Below, one piece after another: positions 26,452-35,566 of a stretch of DNA of 64,000 nucleotides; the first letter of the stretch is position 1, and each line of letters begins with the position of its first letter. Location: the NCBI GenBank assembly GCA_947492905.1, contig CANLOL010000001.1:2148578-2212577 (forward strand), in the 5' to 3' direction. The stretch comes from an uncultured Sphingorhabdus sp. (GTDB lineage Bacteria; Pseudomonadota; Alphaproteobacteria; Sphingomonadales; Sphingomonadaceae). Below the pieces are notes generated by a model. That model had not been told where the DNA came from. It made no database searches and worked only from the letters and a program-made list of their open reading frames with translations. Made by a program: the position numbers and the translations under genes.

Positions 26452-27693
26452 ATGAATTTATCGAAAATCACATCTTATCGTCCAGGGCCCGGTATGTTGG
26501 TCAGCGCGGCCTTTATCGGCCCCGGTACTGTTGCAACGGCCTCTATAGCTGGGGCTAGCTATGGCTATGCGCTTTTATGGGCTTTGGTGTTTGCAACAAT
26601 AGCAACCATTATATTACAATCATTTGTGACCCGCATTACCATAGTTTCTGGCCAAACATTGGTAAGTGCAATATTATCTTCTTTTTCCACTAAACCCGCC
26701 AAAATAGCAGTCATACTATTATTATTCTCTGCATTATTAATCGGCAATGCGGCTTATGAAGCAGGCAATATTGGCGGTGCTGCTCTGGGATTAGAGGAAT
26801 TACTTCCCATTGCATTGGCTAACAGCTCTTTATCAATATTGTCAGAAACAAATCTGATTGCACTATTTTTGATAATTTTATTATGGGTTGGGAAAATTGA
26901 GCGTATTACGCAATTTCTTATAGCTTTGGTTGTGATTATGAGCATCTCATTCTTAATCATATTCTTTATAACCAAGCCCAATATTCTTAGCTTATTTGGC
27001 GGATTAGTCCCATCTATCCCCGATGATGCGATTTTCACAGCAATAGCATTAATAGGAACAACCATCGTTCCTTATAATTTATTCTTACACGCATCCAATG
27101 TTCACAAAAAATGGAACCATATTGATCAATTGGAAATCGCCAAAACGGAAAGTGCCATTTCTATTGGCATTGGCGGCTTAGTATCAATTGCGATATTGGC
27201 AAGTGCAGCCAATATATTTTTCACCAATAATATCAGCATGGATAATCTTGGTGAAATGGCAATTCAGATTGAACCATTATTCGGCAGCTTTGCGTCAAGC
27301 GCTCTTGCTATTGGCTTGCTAGCTGCTGGCTTGACTTCTGCACTGACGGCACCGCTTGCAACGGCCTATATAGTTACCGAGGTATGGAAAAGCGAAAATC
27401 AGAAACTGCAAGCAATACGTTTCAAATCTATCGCTATTGCTATTATATTGGTCGGAGCATCGGTGAATATTTTCAATATTGATACGATTCAAATCATATT
27501 TTTTGCACAAGTCGCCAATGGGATATTATTACCATTCGTTGCAGTCTTTTTGGTAAAATTATCCATGAATAAAAAAATCATGGGAGAATATGTAAATAGT
27601 AACATCCAGAATATAGCTGCATTTGCTATATTATTTGTCTCTATTGCTTTGGGATTGCGCACCATATTACGCGCTTTTGAGATAATGCCATGA
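26452..27693 (+). CDS. Nramp-fold transporter lacking the canonical metal ligands, in 5-oxoprolinase operon
   Basis: A 413-residue protein with about 11 helices that aligns with Nramp/MntH in TM1 and TM6, but the metal-binding TM1 motif DPGN reads GPGT (FIGPGTVATASIAGASYGYALLW) and the TM6 MPH reads VPY (GTTIVPYNLFLHAS). Loss of the Asp, Asn and Met ligands argues against Mn/Fe transport. Its stop overlaps the pxpA start by 4 bases (ATGA), so a role in 5-oxoproline or related amino acid uptake is likely, by inference from context. I prefer ATG 26452; a TTG at 26392 gives a longer frame. Confidence 0.8.
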   Translation: MNLSKITSYRPGPGMLVSAAFIGPGTVATASIAGASYGYALLWALVFATIATIILQSFVTRITIVSGQTLVSAILSSFSTKPAKIAVILLLFSALLIGNAAYEAGNIGGAALGLEELLPIALANSSLSILSETNLIALFLIILLWVGKIERITQFLIALVVIMSISFLIIFFITKPNILSLFGGLVPSIPDDAIFTAIALIGTTIVPYNLFLHASNVHKKWNHIDQLEIAKTESAISIGIGGLVSIAILASAANIFFTNNISMDNLGEMAIQIEPLFGSFASSALAIGLLAAGLTSALTAPLATAYIVTEVWKSENQKLQAIRFKSIAIAIILVGASVNIFNIDTIQIIFFAQVANGILLPFVAVFLVKLSMNKKIMGEYVNSNIQNIAAFAILFVSIALGLRTILRAFEIMP

Positions 27694-28451
27694 TTCAAAG
27701 CCTTTCTATCGACTTAAATGCTGACCTTGGTGAGATGCCAGATGCAGTCGATCGCGATATAGCGATATTATCAATGGTTAGCAGCGCGAATATAGCGTGC
27801 GGTGGACATGCGGGTGATGAAAGCTCCATGCGCTTAATGATAAGACATGCCAAAGAAAATGGAGTACGTATTGGCGCGCATCCCTCTTATCCAGATAGAG
27901 CAAATTTTGGTCGCGCGCCCTTGGCCATAGAAACAGAAGAATTGTCGCATTGCCTGAGCAATCAAATAACCACCATCATGCGCATAGCAGAGGAAGAAGA
28001 AGCCACATTATCCTATGTGAAACCACATGGTGCTCTTTATAATCAAGCAATGGATGATGAAGGCCTATCTTCTCTATTGGTATCTGTCGTTAAAAATATT
28101 GATCCATCGCTTGCCATTATGGGCATGGCCCAATCTGCTCTAGAAAAATCTGCGATAGGTTCAGATCTAAACTTTATAGCAGAAGCTTTCATAGACCGTG
28201 CCTATACCGCAGATGCTCGCCTGCAAAGCCGCTCTATCGAGGGAGCGGTCATCACTGATTATGAACTTCAATCTCAGCAAGCCCTATCCTTAGCAAGCGG
28301 CAAAGCCATTACAGCAGATGGCAAAAAACTCCATATTAAAGCACAAAGCCTATGTATTCACAGCGATAGCGATGGCGCATTAGATAATGTAATAAAATTA
28401 CGCGAAATGCTGTTACAAAATGACATAGTGATTGCAGCAAATCATGCCTGA
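27690..28451 (+). CDS. pxpA: 5-oxoprolinase subunit A (LamB/YcsF family)
   Basis: A 253-residue protein that starts with the family block IDLNADLGEMP followed by SSANIACGGHAGD and RIGAHPSYPDRANFGR. The Asp/His residues there line the active site. With PxpB and PxpC it cleaves 5-oxoproline (pyroglutamate) to glutamate using ATP. Start overlaps the transporter stop by 4 bases; the end overlaps pxpB by 8. Confidence 0.92.
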   Translation: MIQSLSIDLNADLGEMPDAVDRDIAILSMVSSANIACGGHAGDESSMRLMIRHAKENGVRIGAHPSYPDRANFGRAPLAIETEELSHCLSNQITTIMRIAEEEEATLSYVKPHGALYNQAMDDEGLSSLLVSVVKNIDPSLAIMGMAQSALEKSAIGSDLNFIAEAFIDRAYTADARLQSRSIEGAVITDYELQSQQALSLASGKAITADGKKLHIKAQSLCIHSDSDGALDNVIKLREMLLQNDIVIAANHA

Positions 28452-29052
28452 AATTCGCTTTTATGAAGACCATGTTCGTATCACTATAATGGACAATGTG
28501 AAGCGCAATATTATTCTAAACAATCTCTTGGCCGCACATATTTTTGAGGAAGTCGTTATTGGCATTAACGAATTATGCTTAAAGTTTGATCCATTGCAGC
28601 TTGGCGAGGAAGATGTCACTGCTATTATTTCTGCTCAAAAAGCGCATCCTGCTGGGGAAATAAGCACAAATAAGCAGCATAATTTCACTATCGATTTCAA
28701 CACAGCATTAGATATGACCATGGTTTCCAGTCATATGAATATGAATGAAGCGCAATTTCAGCATTGGTTTCTTAACCAAAAATTCAAAGTTGATATGATG
28801 GGATTCCAGCCAGGTTTTGCTTATTTATCGCATGATGGGGATGCACCATCACTATCACGTCTCGACAAACCACGTTCATCAATATCCGCTGGCAGTATAG
28901 GTTTTTTGGGAAAAACGGCCTGTATCTATGCACATAATGGCCCCGGTGGCTGGCCTATTATTGGATCTATCTCGACCCCCATATTTGATCACAAAAAAAA
29001 CCCGCCCAATATTCTGCAAGGCGGCGATGATATCATATTCGAGCCTTTATGA
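28444..29052 (+). CDS. pxpB: 5-oxoprolinase subunit B (KipI family)
   Basis: A 202-residue protein with the KipI/allophanate hydrolase subunit 1 fold. Its conserved block is VDMMGFQPGFAYLSHDG, followed by PRSSISAGSIGFLGKTACIYAHNGPGGWPIIG. I chose the ATG at 28444, which overlaps the end of pxpA; the longer TTG-initiated frame is not needed. Works as a complex with PxpC. Confidence 0.92.
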   Translation: MPEIRFYEDHVRITIMDNVKRNIILNNLLAAHIFEEVVIGINELCLKFDPLQLGEEDVTAIISAQKAHPAGEISTNKQHNFTIDFNTALDMTMVSSHMNMNEAQFQHWFLNQKFKVDMMGFQPGFAYLSHDGDAPSLSRLDKPRSSISAGSIGFLGKTACIYAHNGPGGWPIIGSISTPIFDHKKNPPNILQGGDDIIFEPL

Positions 29053-29999
29053 TAGAAATTATCAGCATTGGATTATTAGCGACATTGCAGGGTAAAGCTT
29101 ATCGCGGCAATCGCCATTTGGGTATGCCCCATTGCGGCCCTGCTGATCCAATTTCTATGGCCATCGCCAATAGATTAGCTGGCAATGCTTATGATGCAGT
29201 TTCTATAGAATTTTCAATATTGGGCGGAACTATAAAAGCACATTCAGACATTATCATTGGACTGGCTGGCCCCATTGAAAAAATAATCATTGATAGAGAT
29301 GGTATTGAGCTAAATTGCGATCATTATAGCAGTATCACTCTTATGAAAGGGGATATAATACTAATCAAGCCGCTGCGCGAAGGGGCGCATATTTACCTAT
29401 CTGTTCATGGTGGTTTTGTGGCCGATCATTATTGGGATGGAAATTCAACTTTCCTACCAGCACAAATTGGCGGTTATGGCGGCAAAGCATTGCAGCGCGG
29501 TGATTATTTAGAAAATAACAAAAACATGCAATCAATCGATACTGTCAGCGTTCCAGAGCGCTATCGACTATCCTATAGCAATCATCACGTCATGCGTATT
29601 TGCGGCGAAAATGATAGGATAGGAGATTATTTATCTCAAAATGATTGGTACATTGGCCGCCAAGGCAGCCGCATAGGCTATGAATTATTGAGCAATAGTC
29701 CGTCAGAATTAGATAAAAGCGTAATTACAGATTATGATGGATTGAGCCGTGCGGTATTTGCAGGAACCATTCAATATCCGCCTAGCGGTAATCCGTTTTT
29801 ATTGGGCGTAGATGCCCAAACCACTGGGGGTTATCCCATCATTGGTCATGTCATACGAGCTGATCGCCATATAATGGGGCAAATCAAAAGTGGGGATAGC
29901 CTGCGCTTTATAACACAAAAACCCCGCGAAGCTCGCAGGGTTTATGAGAATAAGTTAAATATGTGGCGAGCGTTTATTCCCGACTTATATTTAGATTAA
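29049..29999 (+). CDS. pxpC: 5-oxoprolinase subunit C (KipA, biotin-dependent carboxyltransferase-like fold)
   Basis: A 316-residue protein of the KipA/allophanate hydrolase subunit 2 family. HLGMPHCGPADPISMAIANRL is the usual N-terminal block, and QYPPSGNPFLLGVDAQTTGGYPIIGHV the C-terminal one. Start overlaps pxpB by 4 bases. A reverse-strand terminator hairpin for the convergent L31 gene lies in its last 85 coding bases. Confidence 0.92.
   Translation: MIEIISIGLLATLQGKAYRGNRHLGMPHCGPADPISMAIANRLAGNAYDAVSIEFSILGGTIKAHSDIIIGLAGPIEKIIIDRDGIELNCDHYSSITLMKGDIILIKPLREGAHIYLSVHGGFVADHYWDGNSTFLPAQIGGYGGKALQRGDYLENNKNMQSIDTVSVPERYRLSYSNHHVMRICGENDRIGDYLSQNDWYIGRQGSRIGYELLSNSPSELDKSVITDYDGLSRAVFAGTIQYPPSGNPFLLGVDAQTTGGYPIIGHVIRADRHIMGQIKSGDSLRFITQKPREARRVYENKLNMWRAFIPDLYLD
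29917..29943 (-). terminator. Terminator of the L31 transcript, embedded in the pxpC coding end
   Basis: On the reverse strand AAACCC-T-GCGA and TCGC-G-GGGTTT form a stem with one mismatch and a short AGCT-type loop, followed by more T residues. It lies 74 bases past the rpmE stop and inside the last codons of convergent pxpC. Confidence 0.6.
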
Positions 30000-30016
30000 T
30001 AGCAAAGCTAAATCCG

Positions 30017-30244
30017 TTATTTTTTGAGGCTAAGACCACCAAAACGCTTGTTAAAGCGTGCCACTTGGCCACCGCTATCCATCAAACGTGAATTGCTTCC
30101 TGTCCATGCAGGGTGCGATGTCGGATCGATATCAAGCTGTAACGTATCGCCTTCGCTGCCCCATGTCGAACGTGTTTCAAAAACTGTGCCGTCCGTCATT
30201 TGCACCTTAATCATGTGATAATCTGGGTGAATGTCTTTTTTCAT
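30017..30244 (-). CDS. rpmE: 50S ribosomal protein L31
   Basis: A 75-residue ribosomal protein starting [15 protein letters not shown], followed by [13 protein letters not shown] and [15 protein letters not shown]. It lacks the CxxC zinc residues, so it is the zinc-independent form found in alphaproteobacteria. The ATG at 30244 matches the family start; the longer frame upstream is not used. The hairpin at 29917-29943 probably ends the transcript. Confidence 0.93.
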   Translation of the reverse strand: MKKDIHPDYHMIKVQMTDGTVFETRSTWGSEGDTLQLDIDPTSHPAWTGSNSRLMDSGGQVARFNKRFGGLSLKK

Positions 30245-30352
30245 TATATCTGCTCCAATATCGGCTGGTTCCAACCAGACCATAGCATAAAGTAAGAAGG
30301 GCCATTAGCCGCGATTGGACACGGTTGCAAGCCTTGATAGAATAATAATTAA

Positions 30353-30808
30353 TTATTGCGGCGGATCGGCTATCATGGCTGTGAATTTAACTTCAGCTGC
30401 CACTGCATCACCAAGCATTGCTTTCCCTGCAAATTTGCATACTTTTGAGCGTTTTTGAACAAACTCCACATGCAAATCTAATAAGCAACCAGGTTCAACT
30501 GGCGCGCGAAATTTAGCGCCTTCAATAGCCATAAAGTAAACCAATTTATTCGAATCAGCTAAGCCTAAGCTTTCAATGGCCATAATAGCCGCCGATTGCG
30601 CCAGCGCTTCGATAATCAAAACACCTGGCATAATTGGTCTGCCCGGGAAATGCCCCTGAAAGAAATCCTCATTAATGGTGACCGCTTTAATAGCGTGAAT
30701 ACGCTCATCAATCACCAATTCTTGCACACGATCAACCAATAATAGCGGATATCGATGCGGTAGCACCGACATCACGCGCTTTATGTCGTAATTATCAAAG
30801 TCTGACAT
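30353..30808 (-). CDS. fabZ: 3-hydroxyacyl-ACP dehydratase FabZ
   Basis: A 151-residue hot-dog enzyme of fatty acid synthesis. [13 protein letters not shown] leads to the active site [20 protein letters not shown], with catalytic H53 and E67. In most Gram-negatives fabZ lies between lpxD and lpxA; here it directly follows ompH and neither lpx gene is present. It starts 6 bases after ompH. Confidence 0.95.
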   Translation of the reverse strand: MSDFDNYDIKRVMSVLPHRYPLLLVDRVQELVIDERIHAIKAVTINEDFFQGHFPGRPIMPGVLIIEALAQSAAIMAIESLGLADSNKLVYFMAIEGAKFRAPVEPGCLLDLHVEFVQKRSKVCKFAGKAMLGDAVAAEVKFTAMIADPPQ

Positions 30809-30814
30809 TAAAGA

Positions 30815-31528
30815 TTAACGTCCAGTAGGTTGCTGTGCTGGTGCAGCTGCGGGTTGTTGAGCAGCCTGAGCTTGCTGAGCGGCTTGAATGGCTGCTTGAC
30901 GGCTAATGGCTTGGATCTGCTGATGCAAAGATTGGGTGTTACGGTCTGGTCTCCAACCTTGTGGTACGTTAATATTCACAAATGGTACCAATGTATCCAA
31001 TTTATTAATTACGTCTTGGCTAATGTTGGTAATCTCTTTGTTCAAATCAACACTTGGTGCTGAATATAAAATAGACTGAGGTGCCAACAGCATATTAATT
31101 TGCTTTTCCGTTACAGTTTGTTGTTGCGCCGTTGGATATTGCGCAGCAACCTGTTGCACCGCAAACATTTGCGCTAAAGCGATTGGTACAGAAAGCTGGT
31201 CAATGGCTTCATTCTCAGCTCTTATCTGTTGAATGACAGTTGGGTTTGCTTGCTGCTCAGCAGCGGAAATTTGATTATCGTTATTTGTATCAAGCTGCCT
31301 CCTGAAATTATCAATATTTGTTTGACGCCCCGTAATTTCATCCAATTGCGCTTTATACTGTGTTTCGATTTGCTGATAAGCTGTATTAAGCGCTTTTGCA
31401 TTTGCTATAGATAATTCTGGGCTAACTAGGCCTATGTTGGAAACTTGAGCCTGTGCTGCGGTGTTGATTGCAGTTGATGATGCAAATATAGCCGAAGCCA
31501 TAATGAGAGGTTTAATATATTTATTCAT
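30815..31528 (-). CDS. OmpH/Skp-like periplasmic chaperone
   Basis: A 237-residue protein with a signal peptide (IMASAIFASSTAINTAAQA), a helical middle (AYQQIETQYKAQLDEITGRQTNIDNFRRQL) and a Gln/Ala/Pro-rich tail (QQAQAAQQPAAAPAQQPTGR). It fits the OmpH/Skp family of outer membrane protein chaperones by shape and by position straight after bamA, with which it shares a TAATG overlap. The sequence match is loose, and the protein is longer than Skp. Confidence 0.75.
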   Translation of the reverse strand: MNKYIKPLIMASAIFASSTAINTAAQAQVSNIGLVSPELSIANAKALNTAYQQIETQYKAQLDEITGRQTNIDNFRRQLDTNNDNQISAAEQQANPTVIQQIRAENEAIDQLSVPIALAQMFAVQQVAAQYPTAQQQTVTEKQINMLLAPQSILYSAPSVDLNKEITNISQDVINKLDTLVPFVNINVPQGWRPDRNTQSLHQQIQAISRQAAIQAAQQAQAAQQPAAAPAQQPTGR

Positions 31529-34215
31529 TAGAATTGAGTCCCTACATTGAATGAGAATGATTTAATATCGTCGCCTTCAACACTTGTGAGAACGCGCGCT
31601 AAATCGATACGAAATGGCCCAAATGGTGAATTCCAATTTACGCCTACACCTACTGCAACACGGGGGCTTGGTGAATCACCTAAGAATAATTCAGTAAAAT
31701 TCAACTGCGGAGCACCCAATGTTCCGTCGGCATTAAGATTGCTAGTGGATGTAATAATATCGCCATTAGCATCTTGAGTTCTAAATAAAGGTAGACCGGT
31801 TGCTATATCGGTTACTGGTGAGCTTTGCAAAATAGGCTGGGTAACACCAAAAACTGCGCCTACATCGGCAAAGATAGAAGGTCTGAGGCCTAAACCGGAA
31901 GCACCTGCGCCTAATGGGATCTCTAGCTCTGCTCTAGCTAGGTAAAAGGCACGCCCGCCGATAGCATTATCAATTCTATTATTAGTGGTTCCAGTATCAA
32001 TAATAGGGATATTGATAGGATTGCCATTACCATCAACATCAGCTGCTAAACCAACTCTTAATACGCGCGGCCCAACGCCGCGAATGTCAAATCCGCGAAT
32101 TTGGCCTTCACCAAGGAAGAAACGGTCCGTTAAACGAACATCATCTGTTCCAGGTCCCACATCAGAGCGGTCTTCCAAAGCTCTAATATAACCGCCTTCT
32201 GCTTTTACGGAGAAGATAAAGTTACTGCGGCCAAGGCGCCAATATTTATCCGCTTGGATACGGCTTTTAACAAATGCAACGCTACCACCTAAACCAGCAA
32301 AATCTTGACTTATCGTTACACTGTGACCGCGCGTTGGACGCTGCCTGTTATCGCGCGTATCATAAAGCAATGAATAACCAAGTGACGATGTGGTGCGTTT
32401 ACCGATGTTATCGCATAAAAACACACCAGCAAGCAATGGGTCACACTCTATGTCGCCATCACCATCGATATCAGCAAAGAATAGGTTTTCATCCAAAGTA
32501 ACATCATCAACATTCAGGCCATAGCGCAGTTGAAAGAATAAAAATTCATTCACTGGAACCCCTGTCGAAACTTGAAAACCAGTGGTTAACTGCTCAAATG
32601 TAGTATTACGCTCACTATTAAAAAAGTTGAAACTGTTCAAATCACGACGAAAAATATCTGCACTTAATGAAATTGAACGATCAAATAAGAATGGTTCAGT
32701 AAAACCAGCTTCAATTGAATTTGTGAATTGAGAAACCTGAACACTTGCTCTTAATTGCTGCCCCTTACCACGAAAGTTACGTTGCCGCACAGAACCTTGG
32801 AAAATAAAATTCTCAATAGATGAGAAACCTGCCGAGAGCGACAATTCACCCGTAGGGTTTTCTTCTACATTGGCCGATAAGATAATACGATCTGAATCGC
32901 TGCCTTGCTCTTGTGCAATATCAAAACCTTCTTGGAAGAAACCAAGTGAGCGAATACGATTTGTAGAACGCGTAAGGTTAAAGCTGTTAAACGCATCGCC
33001 TTCATTGAGTCTAAATTCGCGGCGAACAACTTTATCTTGGGTTAGAGTATTACCATTTATATCAATGCGCTCAACATAAACGCGCTGTGTTTCCGCAACA
33101 TCATAAGTGATATTCATGGTTTTGGTTTCACGATCAGGCGAGAAACGCGGATTTACTTCTGCAAAAGCATAGCCAAATAAACCTGCACCTTCGGTTAAGC
33201 TCTCAACAGTATCTTCTACTGTTTGCGCATTATACCAATCTCCGGATTTTGTTCTTAAATTACCTTGTAGCAATTCTGAACTAAAATCGCGAATTTTACT
33301 ATCGACTTTAATTTCACCAAATTTATAACGCTCCCCTTCTTCGACTACAAAGGTTATGATAAAATCTTGCTTGTCTGGGGTAAGCTCTGCAACCGCTGAA
33401 ACAATGCGAAAATCAGCATAGCCTTCTTGTAAATAGAAACGGCGTAATTGTTGTTGGTCAAAGGCCAAACGATCAGGATCATAAGTAGTATTAGAACTTA
33501 AGAAACGTCTAAACCTTGCTTGCTTGGTAATCAATTCGCCACGGATATCATTATCAGAAAAAACTTCGTTCCCGATAACATTGATTTGACGAACTTTAGA
33601 TTTAGGGCCTTCGACTATTTCAAAAACAACATCGACGCGGTTTTGCTCTAACTGCACTAATTTAGGTTCTACAGTCGCTGCAAAACGCCCTTTACGTTTA
33701 TATAGCTCTGTAATACGGGCAACATCGGCGCGTACTTTTGAGCGTGAATATATTTGACGCGGCGCAAGGCGAATTTCAGGTTGCAGATCATCATCTTTAA
33801 CCCGTTTATTGCCTTCGACGATAATCCGGTTAATGATCGGGTTTTCGCGCACCTCAACAACTACAGCACCATTGTTATTGCGGATGCTTGCATCAGCAAA
33901 TAATTCGGTTGCATATAAATCTTTTAGGGCATTATCAGCAGCTTCTTGCGACCATTGCTGTCCCTCACGCAGTTTAACATATGTTTTCACAGTAGTTGAT
34001 TCAAGTCTTTGAATGCCTACGACTGTAATTGATCTTATAGTGTTTTGTTCATTCTGTACTGGCGCAGGCACAGCTTCTTGGGCATATACTGGTGTCATAT
34101 ATGCGGCCGATATACCTGCTATAATAGTAGCAGCAGAAGATTTGATAGTGTTACGCCGCTTTGCCTGTAATGCGGTAGAAGCCATTAATATACTCTTGGC
34201 CAAATTATTCTTCAT
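31528..34215 (-). CDS. bamA: Outer membrane protein assembly factor BamA
   Basis: The core of the beta-barrel assembly machine, about 895 residues. A long signal peptide ends at YMTPVYAQ, five POTRA domains follow (about 60-410; for example IRSITVVGIQRLESTTVKTYV), and the C-terminal barrel (about 430-895) has the family block DRFFLGEGQIRGFDIRGVGPR and ends in a phenylalanine, KSFSFNVGTQF. The frame opens with a TTG at 34260 and also has an ATG at 34230; I chose ATG 34215, and the exact start is uncertain. The 215 bases up to rseP hold no visible gene. Confidence 0.92.
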   Translation of the reverse strand: MKNNLAKSILMASTALQAKRRNTIKSSAATIIAGISAAYMTPVYAQEAVPAPVQNEQNTIRSITVVGIQRLESTTVKTYVKLREGQQWSQEAADNALKDLYATELFADASIRNNNGAVVVEVRENPIINRIIVEGNKRVKDDDLQPEIRLAPRQIYSRSKVRADVARITELYKRKGRFAATVEPKLVQLEQNRVDVVFEIVEGPKSKVRQINVIGNEVFSDNDIRGELITKQARFRRFLSSNTTYDPDRLAFDQQQLRRFYLQEGYADFRIVSAVAELTPDKQDFIITFVVEEGERYKFGEIKVDSKIRDFSSELLQGNLRTKSGDWYNAQTVEDTVESLTEGAGLFGYAFAEVNPRFSPDRETKTMNITYDVAETQRVYVERIDINGNTLTQDKVVRREFRLNEGDAFNSFNLTRSTNRIRSLGFFQEGFDIAQEQGSDSDRIILSANVEENPTGELSLSAGFSSIENFIFQGSVRQRNFRGKGQQLRASVQVSQFTNSIEAGFTEPFLFDRSISLSADIFRRDLNSFNFFNSERNTTFEQLTTGFQVSTGVPVNEFLFFQLRYGLNVDDVTLDENLFFADIDGDGDIECDPLLAGVFLCDNIGKRTTSSLGYSLLYDTRDNRQRPTRGHSVTISQDFAGLGGSVAFVKSRIQADKYWRLGRSNFIFSVKAEGGYIRALEDRSDVGPGTDDVRLTDRFFLGEGQIRGFDIRGVGPRVLRVGLAADVDGNGNPINIPIIDTGTTNNRIDNAIGGRAFYLARAELEIPLGAGASGLGLRPSIFADVGAVFGVTQPILQSSPVTDIATGLPLFRTQDANGDIITSTSNLNADGTLGAPQLNFTELFLGDSPSPRVAVGVGVNWNSPFGPFRIDLARVLTSVEGDDIKSFSFNVGTQF

Positions 34216-34444
34216 AAACAAATCTTTCATCAAGTCTGTATCTACGCAAATATTTTGCAAATCACGATATTATTACCAGCAAATTTCATGATCAATAGCG
34301 CCATAAACGAACCAAAACACTATTTTCAATCCAACCACTTTCAAAACTATTATTCTGGCAACTCCCTGCCCTAACAACCGATAGCAATCAAGCAATCATT
34401 ATATATGCACTCTATAAAACCGATTCACTCTATCCTTTAAACAA

Positions 34445-35566
34445 TCAAAAAAGGCCAAATGATGACAAATCATTAAATGTAACCATAATCATAAATCCCA
34501 CAACTGTTATGAACCCAACCTTAAAGAACCATTCTTGAAATACAGGGCCAACAGCTTTGCCTCTAATTCCCTCAATTGCATACATCAGCAAATGACCCCC
34601 ATCAAGCATGGGGATTGGCAGCAAATTGATGAACCCTAAGTTAATCGAGATAAATGCTATCAGAGAAATATAGGATAATAATCCCAGAGCAAATTGTTCT
34701 CCTGAAATTTTAGCAATTTTTAATGGCCCGCCCAATTCTTTTACGGAACGCTTTCCTGTGATGATTTGCCCTAAGGATTTAAACGTTAAACGAATGATAT
34801 TACCTGTTTCAATCGTCGCCAATATCGGAGCTTTCCATATAGGCACTGGCGTCAGAGTGGAATCAAGCTTAGCCTCTATACCCAACGAACCTAAGCGCGA
34901 ATCATTGCCATATTGGTCTTCAAATATTCTCTCGCCCAATCGGCCAGACATGGAAATAGTCTGATCACCGCGCTCTACCTCAAGAGTGATATCTTCATTG
35001 GGCAACAAAGATATTTCACGGGCTAAATCACGAAAATCAGAAACTTCATCACCATTAAACCGAGAGATAACATCCCCTTGTTTCATGCCCATAGTCTGCG
35101 CAGTTTGCGAGGGAAGCACTTTATCAACAATAGCGGGCTGCACTAAATTACCATAAAATGTATAAAAACCAGCAATGATTAGAATAGCGAACAGAAAATT
35201 TATAGCAGGGCCAGCAAATACAATTGCCGCACGCTGCCAAAGTTTTTTGGATTGGAATGTCTGATTGCGCTCTTTTTCAGGCAGCTTCATCCATTCAGGA
35301 TCTTCTCCGCCAGCAGCGCTCATATCGCCCTTAAATTGGACATAGCCCCCCAATGGTAGAGCAGCAACACGCCACAAAGTGCCGCGCTTATCCACACGTC
35401 CATAAATTTGCGGGCCAAATCCTATTGAAAATCGCTCAGCCTTAACACCGCACCAACGACCGACCCAATAATGGCCCAATTCATGGATGATAACCAAAAT
35501 ACCAATCATGATGATGAAGGCAATTATATAGATTATTGGATGGGGGGCTGCTAATGGCATATTCAT
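34445..35566 (-). CDS. rseP: Site-2 metalloprotease RseP
   Basis: A 373-residue membrane zinc protease. The active site is IIHELGHYWVGRW (H28, E29, H32) in the first helix, with the third metal ligand in NLLPIPMLDGGHLL near the C-terminus. A PDZ domain lies between (about 125-205; VLPSQTAQTMGMKQGDVI). It cleaves anti-sigma factors and leftover signal peptides. It overlaps dxr by 4 bases. Confidence 0.95.
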   Translation of the reverse strand: MNMPLAAPHPIIYIIAFIIMIGILVIIHELGHYWVGRWCGVKAERFSIGFGPQIYGRVDKRGTLWRVAALPLGGYVQFKGDMSAAGGEDPEWMKLPEKERNQTFQSKKLWQRAAIVFAGPAINFLFAILIIAGFYTFYGNLVQPAIVDKVLPSQTAQTMGMKQGDVISRFNGDEVSDFRDLAREISLLPNEDITLEVERGDQTISMSGRLGERIFEDQYGNDSRLGSLGIEAKLDSTLTPVPIWKAPILATIETGNIIRLTFKSLGQIITGKRSVKELGGPLKIAKISGEQFALGLLSYISLIAFISINLGFINLLPIPMLDGGHLLMYAIEGIRGKAVGPVFQEWFFKVGFITVVGFMIMVTFNDLSSFGLF

